From contig CALKAJ010000129.1 of assembly GCA_937983305.1 (NCBI GenBank), forward strand, positions 1 to 34,021: a stretch of DNA of 34,021 bases, written 5' to 3'. Of the stretch, positions 20,724-29,501 are shown in pieces. The notes below the pieces were generated by a model. It was given only the letters and a program-made list of their open reading frames with translations, was not told the origin of the DNA and searched no databases. The position numbers and the translations under genes are program-made. Source of the DNA: an uncultured Ignavibacteriota bacterium (lineage in GTDB: Bacteria > Bacteroidota > Ignavibacteria > Tepidaquicellales > Tepidaquicellaceae). The stretch's first letter is position 1. The number at the start of each line of letters is the position of its first letter.

Positions 20724-22142
20724 ATGAACAAACTACAATTATTCAATACGTTTACAAGAAAGAAAGAAGAATTTATTCCGCTTGAAGAAGGCAATGTAAA
20801 AATGTATTGCTGCGGACCCACCGTTTATAATTTTGCACATATCGGAAATTTAAGAGCATATTTTTTTGAAGATATTTTAAAAAGGGTTCTGCTTTTTAAT
20901 GCATATAAGGTTAACCATGTTGTCAATATAACTGATGTGGGACATCTTGTCTCCGATGATGATGAGGGCGAAGATAAAATGGAGAAAGGTTCTATACGCG
21001 AAGGCAAAACAGTCTGGGAAATTGCGGAGTTTTATACCGAAGCTTTTATGGAGGACATTAAAAACCTTAACATACTCCAACCGTCAGTATGGTGTAAAGC
21101 AACGGATTACATTAAAGAACAGGTAGAAATGGTAAACTGCCTTGAGAAGAAAGGATTTACATATTCAACTTCAGACGGAGTTTATTTCGATACAATGAAA
21201 TTTCCGGAATATGGAAAACTCGCATTGCTTGATATTCACGGACTTGAGGAAGGAAAGCGGATTGCCTTTTCGGAAGAAAAGAAAAACAAGACAGACTTTG
21301 CATTGTGGAAATTTTCGCCAAAAGAAAAGCAAAGACAGATGGAATGGGACTCACCATGGGGAAAAGGATTTCCGGGATGGCATATTGAGTGCTCTGCAAT
21401 GAGCAGAAAATTTCTCGGAGATACTTTTGATATTCACTGCGGAGGAGTTGACCATATTCCGATTCATCACACAAACGAAATTGCTCAATCCGAAGCCTGC
21501 ACGGGAAAACAGTTTGTCCGCTACTGGCTGCACGGAGAATTTTTAATAGAAGAAAAGGGCAAGATGTCTAAGTCGGCGGGGGAATTTTTAAGACTGAAAA
21601 CCCTTATGGATAAAGGTTATTCACCGCTTGATTACAGGTATTTCCTTTTGATGACGCACTACAGGAAAAAAATCAAATTTTCTTTTGATAACCTTGATGC
21701 TGCAAGAAACGGATTTAACAACCTTAAATCAAAAGTTGAAGAAGCATATAAACTTTCAGATGGAATTGCGGCAAAAGAATTATCCGGAAAAGGTAAAGAG
21801 TACGAAGAAAATTTTTCGAATTGTATAAATGATGACTTGAATGTAACCGAAGGAATTGCAGTTTTATGGGAAGTATTAAAAGAGGATAGTCTTAACCCTG
21901 CGGAAAAACTTGCATTAGCATATAAGTTTGATTTCGTGCTTGGTTTGAAAATAAATGAAATTAACGTTTCGGCTTCGGTTGAAATTCCTCAGGAGATTTC
22001 CGAACTGGCGGAAAAAAGAAAAGAAGCGAAATCGAATAAAGATTTCAAATCGGCAGATGAATTAAGAAACCTGATTCTTGAAAAAGGTTACGAAATTAAA
22101 GATATTAAAGGCGGCGGTTACGAAATAAAACCAAAGAGTTAA
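20724..22142 (+). CDS. cysS: Cysteinyl-tRNA synthetase
   Basis: A class I synthetase charging tRNA-Cys; 472 residues is the normal length. The HIGH-type motif is FAHIGNLR (residues 38-45), preceded by the conserved CGPTVYN with a zinc-site cysteine. WHIECSAM and DIHCGGVDHIPIHHTNE carry the remaining zinc ligands, and KMSKS is at residues 280-284. The C-terminal helical and anticodon-binding region ends with a Lys/Gly-rich IKDIKGGGYEIKPKS. It converges on the lipoprotein gene, with stops overlapping by 4 bases. Confidence 0.97.
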   Translation: MNKLQLFNTFTRKKEEFIPLEEGNVKMYCCGPTVYNFAHIGNLRAYFFEDILKRVLLFNAYKVNHVVNITDVGHLVSDDDEGEDKMEKGSIREGKTVWEIAEFYTEAFMEDIKNLNILQPSVWCKATDYIKEQVEMVNCLEKKGFTYSTSDGVYFDTMKFPEYGKLALLDIHGLEEGKRIAFSEEKKNKTDFALWKFSPKEKQRQMEWDSPWGKGFPGWHIECSAMSRKFLGDTFDIHCGGVDHIPIHHTNEIAQSEACTGKQFVRYWLHGEFLIEEKGKMSKSAGEFLRLKTLMDKGYSPLDYRYFLLMTHYRKKIKFSFDNLDAARNGFNNLKSKVEEAYKLSDGIAAKELSGKGKEYEENFSNCINDDLNVTEGIAVLWEVLKEDSLNPAEKLALAYKFDFVLGLKINEINVSASVEIPQEISELAEKRKEAKSNKDFKSADELRNLILEKGYEIKDIKGGGYEIKPKS

Positions 22143-22654
22143 TTTTTATTTCTTAAATCTTCCGCTTTCTTTTGTGCATCCTTGAATAAATCCTGAGGTA
22201 CTGTGTTTACTATCAGCTCATAAAGTTTGTTCACGTTTTCCGAATATTCCTTGGCAATGAAATAAGGAGTTTCATATACTTTTGGGGGCTGGTCAAAGTT
22301 TGGGTCAGGGTTTACATAAAGCACTTTCAGCTTTTTTGTCGGACCTCCGAGTAATTTTTCGCCTTCTTTAATGTTTTCGTCAAGAATTTTGCTTTTATCA
22401 ATTGCCTCAGTCAGTTTCAATAACTGAGAGTTTGTAACGGTGAACGAATAATTGAAAGTTTCGCTTCCGGCTTTGTATATAAAAGTACCCTTGCCGTTTG
22501 TTTCAATAGTTATGTTGTATTCGTAGTAATATTCAGGGCTAATAGGACCTGCCGTAAAATCATATTGCAGCATTGTCCACCTGTCTTCTTTTTTGGATGA
22601 TGCACAGCCAAATGCCAGAGAAGCAAATAAAACCAAAGAAATAAATAATTTCAT
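22139..22654 (-). CDS. Lipoprotein of unknown function (171 aa)
   Basis: The start is set at ATG 22652-22654, where MKLFISLVLFASLAFGCASS gives a clean lipoprotein signal (lipobox LAFG-C, Cys17); the longer frame from a GTG at 22762 has no sense of a signal and begins in the intergenic region. The mature part is beta-rich (YYYEYNITIETNGKGTFIYK) and resembles small periplasmic proteins of FCB bacteria, but no family is recognised. A location in the periplasm anchored to inner or outer membrane is likely. Confidence 0.8.
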   Translation of the reverse strand: MKLFISLVLFASLAFGCASSKKEDRWTMLQYDFTAGPISPEYYYEYNITIETNGKGTFIYKAGSETFNYSFTVTNSQLLKLTEAIDKSKILDENIKEGEKLLGGPTKKLKVLYVNPDPNFDQPPKVYETPYFIAKEYSENVNKLYELIVNTVPQDLFKDAQKKAEDLRNKN

Positions 22655-22789
22655 AAAATTGTAATTAATTTTTCCAATTTTAACCATTATACCAACAATG
22701 TTCAATTGAAATGAGGCAATATATTTATATTTCATTATTTCCAATAAAATTATAAATTGCACTGAATTTTACTTTTATATCTGCAAAAT

Positions 22790-23521
22790 ATGAAAGATGT
22801 TTTAATATCAGTTATTGTTGACGGGAAAAACTCCCCTCACAGAAATTTGTTTATAGAAACCTGTCTTAAACTTGCGGTTAAAGCGTTTAACAGCAGTATT
22901 TTAAGAGAATCAGCGCTCAACGAAAGCGGTTTATCACCTGCTGATATTGCATACGATATTATAGCAGATTTATTTGCTGAGGAAAACGGGAAATATGCTT
23001 CGTTAAATATATATTTTGGAAATACGGCGGAAAAAATTAATGCCTGCCCGGAAGACGAACTAAATGCAAGGTTATCGGCTTTAATAATATCAAGGACAAA
23101 TCAAAGGCTAACGGATATAAAAGATGAAAACGGGGAGATATTTTATAAGGTCAGAAAAGCGGTAAGAGTATTTTTTCAAAGGAATAGCAGTGAATATAAT
23201 TTTATAATATACGACAAAGAAAAATATTTATTTGCCTGCGGGAAAAGCAAACTTGATTTTAAATTGCCGGAGTTTGAAGAAACTGTATTGATAAATCAGC
23301 TATTAACATTTGATTATAGAAATTATCGTGTTCCCGAATTTATTAAGAATTTATTTGTGATTTTAAATACACAGGATATATTTTTAAAATCAATAAGTGA
23401 AACTAAAATATGTAACATAATCACGCGTTTATATAAAGAGAGACTGGATAATTACGTTAAAGAAAACAAAAATGTGTCATATATTAACTATGATGAATAT
23501 TTACAACCTGATAACAATTAA
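22790..23521 (+). CDS. First gene of S16/FG-GAP cassette, unrecognised (243 aa)
   Basis: The protein is soluble and helical. The N-terminal 100 residues (SGLSPADIAYDIIADLFAEE and ELNARLSALIISRTNQRLTD) look like a sigma-region-2 type helical fold at first sight, but key residues cannot be confirmed by eye, so a sigma-factor role is a guess. The C-terminal half (VLINQLLTFDYRNYRVPEFI) is helical with no known domain. A TACTTTTA box at 22770-22777, near to TAnnTTTG, lies 12 bases before the ATG. It starts the cassette, with 23 bases to the next gene. Confidence 0.6.
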   Translation: MKDVLISVIVDGKNSPHRNLFIETCLKLAVKAFNSSILRESALNESGLSPADIAYDIIADLFAEENGKYASLNIYFGNTAEKINACPEDELNARLSALIISRTNQRLTDIKDENGEIFYKVRKAVRVFFQRNSSEYNFIIYDKEKYLFACGKSKLDFKLPEFEETVLINQLLTFDYRNYRVPEFIKNLFVILNTQDIFLKSISETKICNIITRLYKERLDNYVKENKNVSYINYDEYLQPDNN

Positions 23522-23544
23522 ATACTATTTTTTTAAATAAAGAC

Positions 23545-24363
23545 ATGGTAATTTTAGAAGATTACATATTGCATTTATATGTAAAGAAAAGCACTTCTCT
23601 CGACGCAGAGGTGAAAAATCAAATTGAAAATCAATTACGTTTTGACGGGACTTTACAGAGAAGGATATCTGAAATAGAAGATTTTTATGAAATCTATGAT
23701 GAGATACCCGGGACCAAAAGCGAACCGGAATCCGGAAGTATTGTTTCAAAAAATATCATACACCTGACATTATTTTCTACATTCGAAAATATTAACACAA
23801 CAAAATTAGCTGCTGCCACAGGATTGGTTCAAACAAACGAATTCAGACACATTAAGTCATTTGCTTCGGCTGAACATTTGATTATTGCAAAAGTTTTTTA
23901 TAATTCTTTGTCAAAAAAGTACAGCATATATTTAATTTCCGAAAATGCAAATGATGTTTCAAATGCAATTGTCAGAATAAAAGGTATCGGATTTTTTGCC
24001 GCAGATACAAACGGATTTGTTAGAATCAATGTTTTGAATTTTTCCGAGAATGTTGATTTGACAATATTCCGTCCGGTTATAAATTATCCCCTGATAACAG
24101 CATCGAATGACTCATCCCCGGATAATGGTATTAATGTTGAGACCGTTAAAATAAACGGCGGGATTGTATTTAAGCTGAAAAAATATGCCGGCAGATTTTC
24201 GGTGAAACTTACCGGTATTCAAAAAGATAAAGAATATAAGGGCTTTATAATTAGCGAGGATAATACATCAATTATTCAATCATTTAGTATTCAGAATAAT
24301 AAAGTTATAGAATCAGAGTTACCGGACTTTATATCAAAACTAATTATTATTGAATCGGAATAA
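23545..24363 (+). CDS. Second gene of S16/FG-GAP cassette, unrecognised (272 aa)
   Basis: The N-terminal 55 residues (EDYILHLYVKKSTSLDAEVK, then IENQLRFDGTLQRRISEIED) have the look of the short helical N-terminal regions of anti-sigma factors, but without a zinc motif. A likely disordered linker follows (PGTKSEPESGSIVS), and then about 190 residues rich in beta strands without a membrane segment (VFYNSLSKKYSIYLISENAN; GFVRINVLNFSENVDLTIFR). No family is recognised. It is linked to the third gene: its stop lies 3 bases before that start. Confidence 0.55.
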   Translation: MVILEDYILHLYVKKSTSLDAEVKNQIENQLRFDGTLQRRISEIEDFYEIYDEIPGTKSEPESGSIVSKNIIHLTLFSTFENINTTKLAAATGLVQTNEFRHIKSFASAEHLIIAKVFYNSLSKKYSIYLISENANDVSNAIVRIKGIGFFAADTNGFVRINVLNFSENVDLTIFRPVINYPLITASNDSSPDNGINVETVKINGGIVFKLKKYAGRFSVKLTGIQKDKEYKGFIISEDNTSIIQSFSIQNNKVIESELPDFISKLIIIESE

Positions 24364-24366
24364 ACC

Positions 24367-26544
24367 TTGCTGAATTTATTTGAAATCGAAATTGAATCTC
24401 AACGGCTTGATAAGTTATACGGAAGTATAGCAACAAACGGTTATAAAATTATTTCTTTTACTGCATTCCTGAAAAAAATTATAAAATCGGAAAATCAGGA
24501 TAAATTTTTTCCGTACCTTATTCTGAATATAGAAAAACTTCTTGAGTTAATAAGCAAGCCCGGAGATTTATTTCTTAGCTATGAAGATTATTTAAGCATC
24601 GGGGAAATACTGTCTTATTCCGGGAAAAACGGTATTTCCGAAACGCTGAAAGCAAAATTAAATGATGCAGAAGCAGTTATTGGCAAACGGAAAAAAGAGC
24701 TCAAAAATATTCTTTTCAATGAAAATATTGGACAACAGGAAACCAATTCATTTTCATCTAATTCAATTCCAATTGTATTAATCGAAGAATCTTTTGACGA
24801 AAACATTAAAATTGAATATGGTGAAATCCATAAGTTAATTCTTAACTCGAGTCTCAGGACTAAAGGCGAAAATATTGATAAGGTTGAGTTTCTCAACACG
24901 GTTGACTCCGAAAATATTTATACTCTGGAATATCTTAGTAAACTTACAACCCTCTCAAAAGCTTATGCCAAGAAAACAGGGTTAGAAAGCGGAAATTGCA
25001 ATTTTTCGTTTCATTTTGAAAGAAAAGATTTTATTTATAAAGGAAATTCTCTTGGTTTAGCGGCGGTATGTTTAGCGTATAATTCGATTTTAATAAATAA
25101 TATTAACAAATACTATTTCAAGTTCAGAGAAGATTGTGTTTTTACCGGGGAGATAGACGGTAAAGGAAATTTATTAATTCTTAGTCAGGATTCATTAAAT
25201 CAGAAAATCAAAACAGTATTTTATTCGAAATATAATAAATTTATTATTCCTGAAGATAATTTAGCCGAAGCCAAAGCAGAGCTTGAAAAATTAAATTTTA
25301 TTTATCCTGCCCGGAGACTTGAACTGATTCCCTGCAAGTCTTTTGAAAGTGTTTTTAAAAATCTGGATATTGTAGAAAGGTTTGAACTTACGTTCCACGA
25401 AAAATTAAAGGCAAACTATCACAGATATCACAGGGCAGCTGACTGGTCATTCACGATTATTACGTTTCTTATTATTCTTTACTTAGTCTTTGTTCATTTA
25501 TTGCCGAACTTAGACAAAAACCCGGTCAGAGCAGAATTTAATGACTGTGTTTATTCCGTTTACAATAAATATGATATAAAGGTATGGGAATATACCGAGC
25601 CGGAAATAAAACACATAGACCGCAAAAAATTTTCGGAGTATTTCTTTACTTCTTTTATTAAAATAAGCGACATAGATAACGACGGAGTAAATGAAATTAT
25701 ATATGCCAATAACGTTGGGAATGATAAACCGGAAGGGAAAGATTTTGTGATTTGCTGTAATGCAAATAATGAAATCAAGTGGAAGTTTCAACTGCCTAAA
25801 ACAGATTTTGTTTACGAATGGGAATCAGATTCTCTTAAAGGGGATTGGATGTTCAGACACATTGTGGTTGATGATATTAACAATGACGGGAAAAAAGAAA
25901 TTATTGCAAATGCATACTTCTGCCCATTCTTTCCCGACAGACTCGTAATTTTAAACAACGAAGGGAAGTTAATATCAGAGTATTGGCATTCAGGTTATTT
26001 TAATTGTATCTCTGCTTTGGATATTGATAAAGACGGCAGCAAAGAAATTATTGCATCGGGTATAAATAACTATCCCGGTTATCGCTGCGGAAGTTTAGTA
26101 GTTCTTGACCCAAATAAAATGGCAGGCGCTTCGTTTAAAACCGACCCGCTGAAATCAGGAATTAAAGGAACCGAGAAATACTATATTTTATTTCCAAAAA
26201 CATTAATGACAACTTTTAATGTTTCAAATTTCAATACCGGCGATTATTTCGTTGAGTCGGGAAATAATTTGTTTTTAAATGTTCTTGACGGACCAATGGA
26301 AAAGAGCTTCATAGATAACGCCCATTTAGTCTATCAATTTGATAAAGAAATGAATGTTGTAAATATTTCTACATCCAACCAATTTAATAAAGCATACGAC
26401 AATCTTCTTTCCGAAGGAAAAATACAACCCATCTCAAATATGCAGGTTTACCTCGACTCACTCAAATCCCGTGTCCGCTGGTGGAACGGCGAAGAATTTG
26501 AGTTTAAGCCGGTGATGAACAAACATTATTTGCTTTCTAAGTAA
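24367..26544 (+). CDS. S16 (Lon-type) protease domain - membrane helix - FG-GAP-like repeats
   Basis: Of 725 residues, about 205-335 look like the Lon-type S16 protease domain: YKGNSLGLAAVCLAYNSILI carries S228 in the G-x-S-x-G position, FTGEIDGKGNLLILSQDSLN matches the T-G-E-I-x-x-x-G block, and K280 (LNQKIKTVF) is 15 residues before IIP, as is the dyad Lys of Lon. The domain ends LELIPCKSFESVF. A single membrane helix follows (SFTIITFLIILYLVFVHLLP, 361-380). The C-terminal half holds three D-x-D/N-x-D-G motifs (435-440, 503-508, 552-557), typical of calcium-binding FG-GAP/VCBS repeats. There is no AAA+ module or signal peptide, so the protease would face the cytoplasm and the repeats the periplasm. 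It starts at TTG 24367, as no ATG fits. Confidence 0.75.
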   Translation: MLNLFEIEIESQRLDKLYGSIATNGYKIISFTAFLKKIIKSENQDKFFPYLILNIEKLLELISKPGDLFLSYEDYLSIGEILSYSGKNGISETLKAKLNDAEAVIGKRKKELKNILFNENIGQQETNSFSSNSIPIVLIEESFDENIKIEYGEIHKLILNSSLRTKGENIDKVEFLNTVDSENIYTLEYLSKLTTLSKAYAKKTGLESGNCNFSFHFERKDFIYKGNSLGLAAVCLAYNSILINNINKYYFKFREDCVFTGEIDGKGNLLILSQDSLNQKIKTVFYSKYNKFIIPEDNLAEAKAELEKLNFIYPARRLELIPCKSFESVFKNLDIVERFELTFHEKLKANYHRYHRAADWSFTIITFLIILYLVFVHLLPNLDKNPVRAEFNDCVYSVYNKYDIKVWEYTEPEIKHIDRKKFSEYFFTSFIKISDIDNDGVNEIIYANNVGNDKPEGKDFVICCNANNEIKWKFQLPKTDFVYEWESDSLKGDWMFRHIVVDDINNDGKKEIIANAYFCPFFPDRLVILNNEGKLISEYWHSGYFNCISALDIDKDGSKEIIASGINNYPGYRCGSLVVLDPNKMAGASFKTDPLKSGIKGTEKYYILFPKTLMTTFNVSNFNTGDYFVESGNNLFLNVLDGPMEKSFIDNAHLVYQFDKEMNVVNISTSNQFNKAYDNLLSEGKIQPISNMQVYLDSLKSRVRWWNGEEFEFKPVMNKHYLLSK

Positions 26545-26756
26545 AGTGTATCAGGACAAAAATCCTGTCCGTTCATCCACTGAATACTATTTAAAAATGG
26601 TTTCACGGTTTTAAACAAACTTAGATCTTTTAATTCTTTAAATATTCCAATTTCCAAATAAGGTTTTACATCAAATATTTTTACTTCATCGTTAGTAAAA
26701 GTAATTGTCAAAGTATAATCGTTATTCGGAAATACATTTTTTACTCTCGGGTTCAT
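26526..26756 (-). CDS. DUF2442 family protein
   Basis: This 76-residue protein has the DUF2442 layout: VKNVFPNNDYTLTITFTNDE, VKIFDVKPYL and a final SIQWMNGQDFCPDTLYLES, where W-x-x-G-x-D-x-x-P-D is the family core. DUF2442 genes are often next to DUF4160 genes, as here, and such pairs have been proposed as toxin-antitoxin modules; the biochemical role is not established. The 3' end overlaps the convergent S16/FG-GAP gene by 19 bases. Confidence 0.88.
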   Translation of the reverse strand: MNPRVKNVFPNNDYTLTITFTNDEVKIFDVKPYLEIGIFKELKDLSLFKTVKPFLNSIQWMNGQDFCPDTLYLESK

Positions 26757-26761
26757 TTTAT

Positions 26762-27031
26762 TTATTTTAATGGTTCAATCTTAAAAACTGATTCGCCCTT
26801 GCTTGCAAGCTCCCAATTAGCCATCAATTCATCACTATGGATTTCAATCCACGCTAATAGTAGTTTCATTTTGTTTGTTGGCAAATTACCCTCCATGAGT
26901 CTTCCATCAGGTATCGAAATCACTGCCTCAAAATCTTGAAATTTAACGTGTATATGGGGGGTATTATGTTTTTTATTGTCAAGATAATATATTGAAATTA
27001 TAATTCCGTAAAACATTGATATTATTGCCAT
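26762..27031 (-). CDS. DUF4160 family protein
   Basis: At 89 residues it has the DUF4160 pattern: MFYGIIISIYYLDNKKHNTP followed by HIHVKFQDFEAVISI (the H-x-x-P-H-I-H-V block) and LLLAWIEIHSDELMANWELA. It lies 5 bases upstream of the DUF2442 gene in the same direction, so they form one transcription unit. If the pair is a toxin-antitoxin module, nothing in the sequence alone tells which is the toxin. Confidence 0.9.
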   Translation of the reverse strand: MAIISMFYGIIISIYYLDNKKHNTPHIHVKFQDFEAVISIPDGRLMEGNLPTNKMKLLLAWIEIHSDELMANWELASKGESVFKIEPLK

Positions 27032-27516
27032 AGCATTTTTTATTTTAATATAAAAATATTATTAAACAAATTAAATTCTTAAAATTTAGATGTTTTTTAA
27101 AAAATTTTTAAAACATACTTTGTATGTTACATTTGATAATTTTATGCGGTGTTTGTTTCTATAGTTTTCGACTGACTAATATATAAAGACAGGGAAATGA
27201 TTTTTAAGTAATTATAAAAAATTATTTATTCGTGTTTGCTTTTTCAAAAATGTGTCGTATATAGTATTTACCGATAGGGATTTTAGGTTTTGTTGTTTGT
27301 GCGGCTGAATTGTGTGGGAGTTGAGTTTAATCGGGGACATTTACGTTATAAAACAATACATTCATTAAATTGAGCCCGGAAAACCGGGCTTATTTTATTT
27401 TCGAAAAATATCAATACTTAAGAAGGACATTTCATCTAAGTTATTTAATTTGGCTTTTCATTTATTCTTAATAATTATATTTTTTAAATAATTAAATAAT
27501 TAAAAATTTTTTTATT
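27032..27516. other. Non-coding 485-bp gap upstream of the YCF48-like gene
   Basis: No coding frame of note is seen on either strand. The first 90 bases are A/T runs. From about 27120 to 27370 the sequence is less AT-rich with no clear promoter match. A strong terminator lies at 27373-27397, and the last 120 bases are AT-rich leader of the YCF48-like gene. The terminator without a gene before it on that strand suggests a short untranslated RNA. Confidence 0.6.
27373..27397 (+). terminator. Orphan rho-independent terminator
   Basis: AGCCCGG (27373-27379) and CCGGGCT (27384-27390) form a perfect 7-bp stem with an AAAA loop, followed by TATTTTATTTT on the plus strand and no comparable T run on the minus strand. 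No plus-strand gene lies between the S16/FG-GAP gene (ends 26544) and this site, so it must end either long readthrough or a small RNA. Confidence 0.8.
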
Positions 27517-28770
27517 ATGAAGAAATCTTACCTGTTTTTAGCTGCAATATTTTTGTGCTCTAACCTTTCATTTGCACAATGGGCAATCCAATATACTCCG
27601 GCGCAATCGCAGTCATCTTATACAATGAAGTTTTTCAATGAAAATACGGGATACTATTCCGGAGTTCTATATAACGGCTCGACTTTCAATATTTATAAAA
27701 CCACTAACGGCGGTGTGAATTTTGTTGCTCAAAATTCTAATTTTACTTCGCAAAGGTATATGTCAATTTTTATGTTACATCCCGATACGGTTTTTATAAG
27801 CGGAAATTACGGTAAAATTTTAAGAACAGTGAACGGAGGTAATAACTGGAATACTATATTCTCCGATACCACCAAACAGTTCTGGGGACTTTTCTTCACG
27901 TCTTCAAATACGGGATATGTTGCGGGCAGCGGCGGAACAATTATGAAGACAACCAATAAAGGTGACAACTGGACAGTTCTTATTGCTCCGACTATGACTT
28001 CACTCAACGGAATTTATTTTGTAAATGAGAATACCGGATATGTCGGCGGGGCAAATGTTTTTCTTAAAACCACTGATGCAGGTCAAACCTGGGTTAATAA
28101 AGTCGGTAATTTCATTTCCCCGTTTGAAACTGCTGAGGCAGTTTATTTCTCGGATGCAAACACCGGTTATTACTGCACAAATACTACAAACTGCAGAATA
28201 GTGAAAACTACTGACGGCGGAGATACCTGGTCACTTATTCATACAAATGAGGGAATCGGTGCCGGTTGGGATATGTCCTTTACGGATGCTAATACAGGCT
28301 ATATATGCACAGGTGCGGGAAAAGTTCTTAAAACTACAAATGCAGGATTAAACTGGGGTGTTCAGAATACTCCACTCTCAGAAAATCTTTATACTATTCA
28401 TTTTCCTTCGGCAGCCACCGGCTATATCACAAGCTGGTCAGGCAAGGTTTTGAAAACTACAAATGGCGGTGCTACTTTTATATCCGAAGAGAATTCAACA
28501 ATTCCCGATAAGTACGAACTATTCCAGAACTATCCGAACCCATTTAATCCCGAGACAACAATCAGGTGGCAAATGCTGAAACCGGAAAATGCCAATATAA
28601 GCGTTTACGATATAAACGGTAAGCAGGTAAGCGTTGTTGTTAATCAAACGTTTCAACCCGGTACATATTCCGTTACCTTTAATGCAAACGGAATAAGCTC
28701 CGGAGTATATTATTATAAACTTACTGCCGGAAGTTATTCCGCTGTTAAGAAAATGATTGTTGTAAAATAA
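27517..28770 (+). CDS. Secreted YCF48-like beta-propeller protein with T9SS sorting domain
   Basis: The 417-residue product has a signal peptide (MKKSYLFLAAIFLCSNLSFA, cleavage before QW), then repeated propeller blades of the YCF48/HCF136 and BNR type, each with TNxGxNWxV/TWS and an S-N-T-G-Y turn (for example ANTGYICTGAGKVLKTTNAG). At the C-terminus a T9SS type A sorting domain carries NYPNPFNPETT and ends with VKKMIVVK. It is exported and probably attached to the cell surface; such proteins in this group have no assigned function. It converges on the LolA-like gene with only 2 bases between stops. Confidence 0.93.
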   Translation: MKKSYLFLAAIFLCSNLSFAQWAIQYTPAQSQSSYTMKFFNENTGYYSGVLYNGSTFNIYKTTNGGVNFVAQNSNFTSQRYMSIFMLHPDTVFISGNYGKILRTVNGGNNWNTIFSDTTKQFWGLFFTSSNTGYVAGSGGTIMKTTNKGDNWTVLIAPTMTSLNGIYFVNENTGYVGGANVFLKTTDAGQTWVNKVGNFISPFETAEAVYFSDANTGYYCTNTTNCRIVKTTDGGDTWSLIHTNEGIGAGWDMSFTDANTGYICTGAGKVLKTTNAGLNWGVQNTPLSENLYTIHFPSAATGYITSWSGKVLKTTNGGATFISEENSTIPDKYELFQNYPNPFNPETTIRWQMLKPENANISVYDINGKQVSVVVNQTFQPGTYSVTFNANGISSGVYYYKLTAGSYSAVKKMIVVK

Positions 28771-28772
28771 TT

Positions 28773-29501
28773 CTATTTAGAAGGCATTTCGAAAATAGAA
28801 TCCTGTACATCTAAGTTGAATTCAACGGTGCTGATTATCAGTTCCTGTTTGAATTTTCCTTGTTTGAGTTTCATTTCCTGTAAAGATTTCACCGGAAGCA
28901 TTATGCCGCTGAAATCTTTGTACTCTTCAAATTTTATAGTCATACCCTGAGTATCGCCTTTCATATTTTCAACGATTTTCTTTTCAATGAGCAATGTTTC
29001 CGCATTGAGGTAATAAGTTATATCCTGTTCGTTTTTATCAACTGCAGATATTTTAAAGCAATTAACTCCGTCAACCTCTTCCTGACCTGCGAGTTCAATT
29101 TTAGTAAAATTTTCCGAGGTATTGAAAAGTTCGCCTTCCATTTTAGAATTTCTTATAAGGGAACTTGCTTTCTCTCCTTCAATCACTTCCGGTTTTCCGG
29201 AACCCATTACTCCGTCTATCTGCCATGCTGTTGTTCCGTTATACCCTTGCTTTACACTGCTTCCCATTATTCCGATTTCAACAAACATTTTATTTGTTCT
29301 TTTTTTAAATATTGTCATATCGGCTTCCATTCCCATCATCTTCATCTTTCCGGTTGTTTTAAGGGTGTTAACCGATGACCATTTATCTGCTCCGCCTACG
29401 GCAGTATAATGTTTTTCCAGTATTTCTTCAAGCGTCTGTGCACTCAGTATTCCCGTAAAGGCAAGGAATATTAATGTTAAAGCTAATGTTTTGATTTTCA
29501 T
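28773..29501 (-). CDS. LolA-like periplasmic protein (242 aa)
   Basis: A signal peptide (MKIKTLALTLIFLAFTGILS, cleaved after SAQ-type end) precedes a beta-rich mature region with a helix TLEEILEKHYTAVGGADKWS, the start pattern typical of outer-membrane lipoprotein-sorting (LolA/LolB-like) relatives in FCB bacteria, and a series of strands such as YYLNAETLLIEKKIV. It may bind lipid or lipoprotein in the periplasm, but the family is broad. The start overlaps the DUF389 stop by 4 bases, so the two are in one operon. Confidence 0.75.
   Translation of the reverse strand: MKIKTLALTLIFLAFTGILSAQTLEEILEKHYTAVGGADKWSSVNTLKTTGKMKMMGMEADMTIFKKRTNKMFVEIGIMGSSVKQGYNGTTAWQIDGVMGSGKPEVIEGEKASSLIRNSKMEGELFNTSENFTKIELAGQEEVDGVNCFKISAVDKNEQDITYYLNAETLLIEKKIVENMKGDTQGMTIKFEEYKDFSGIMLPVKSLQEMKLKQGKFKQELIISTVEFNLDVQDSIFEMPSK

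Noticed and set aside
22655..22762. Longer lipoprotein N-terminus from GTG 22762
   Set aside because: It would bury the clear lipoprotein signal peptide (ending LAFG-C) 36 residues inside the protein.
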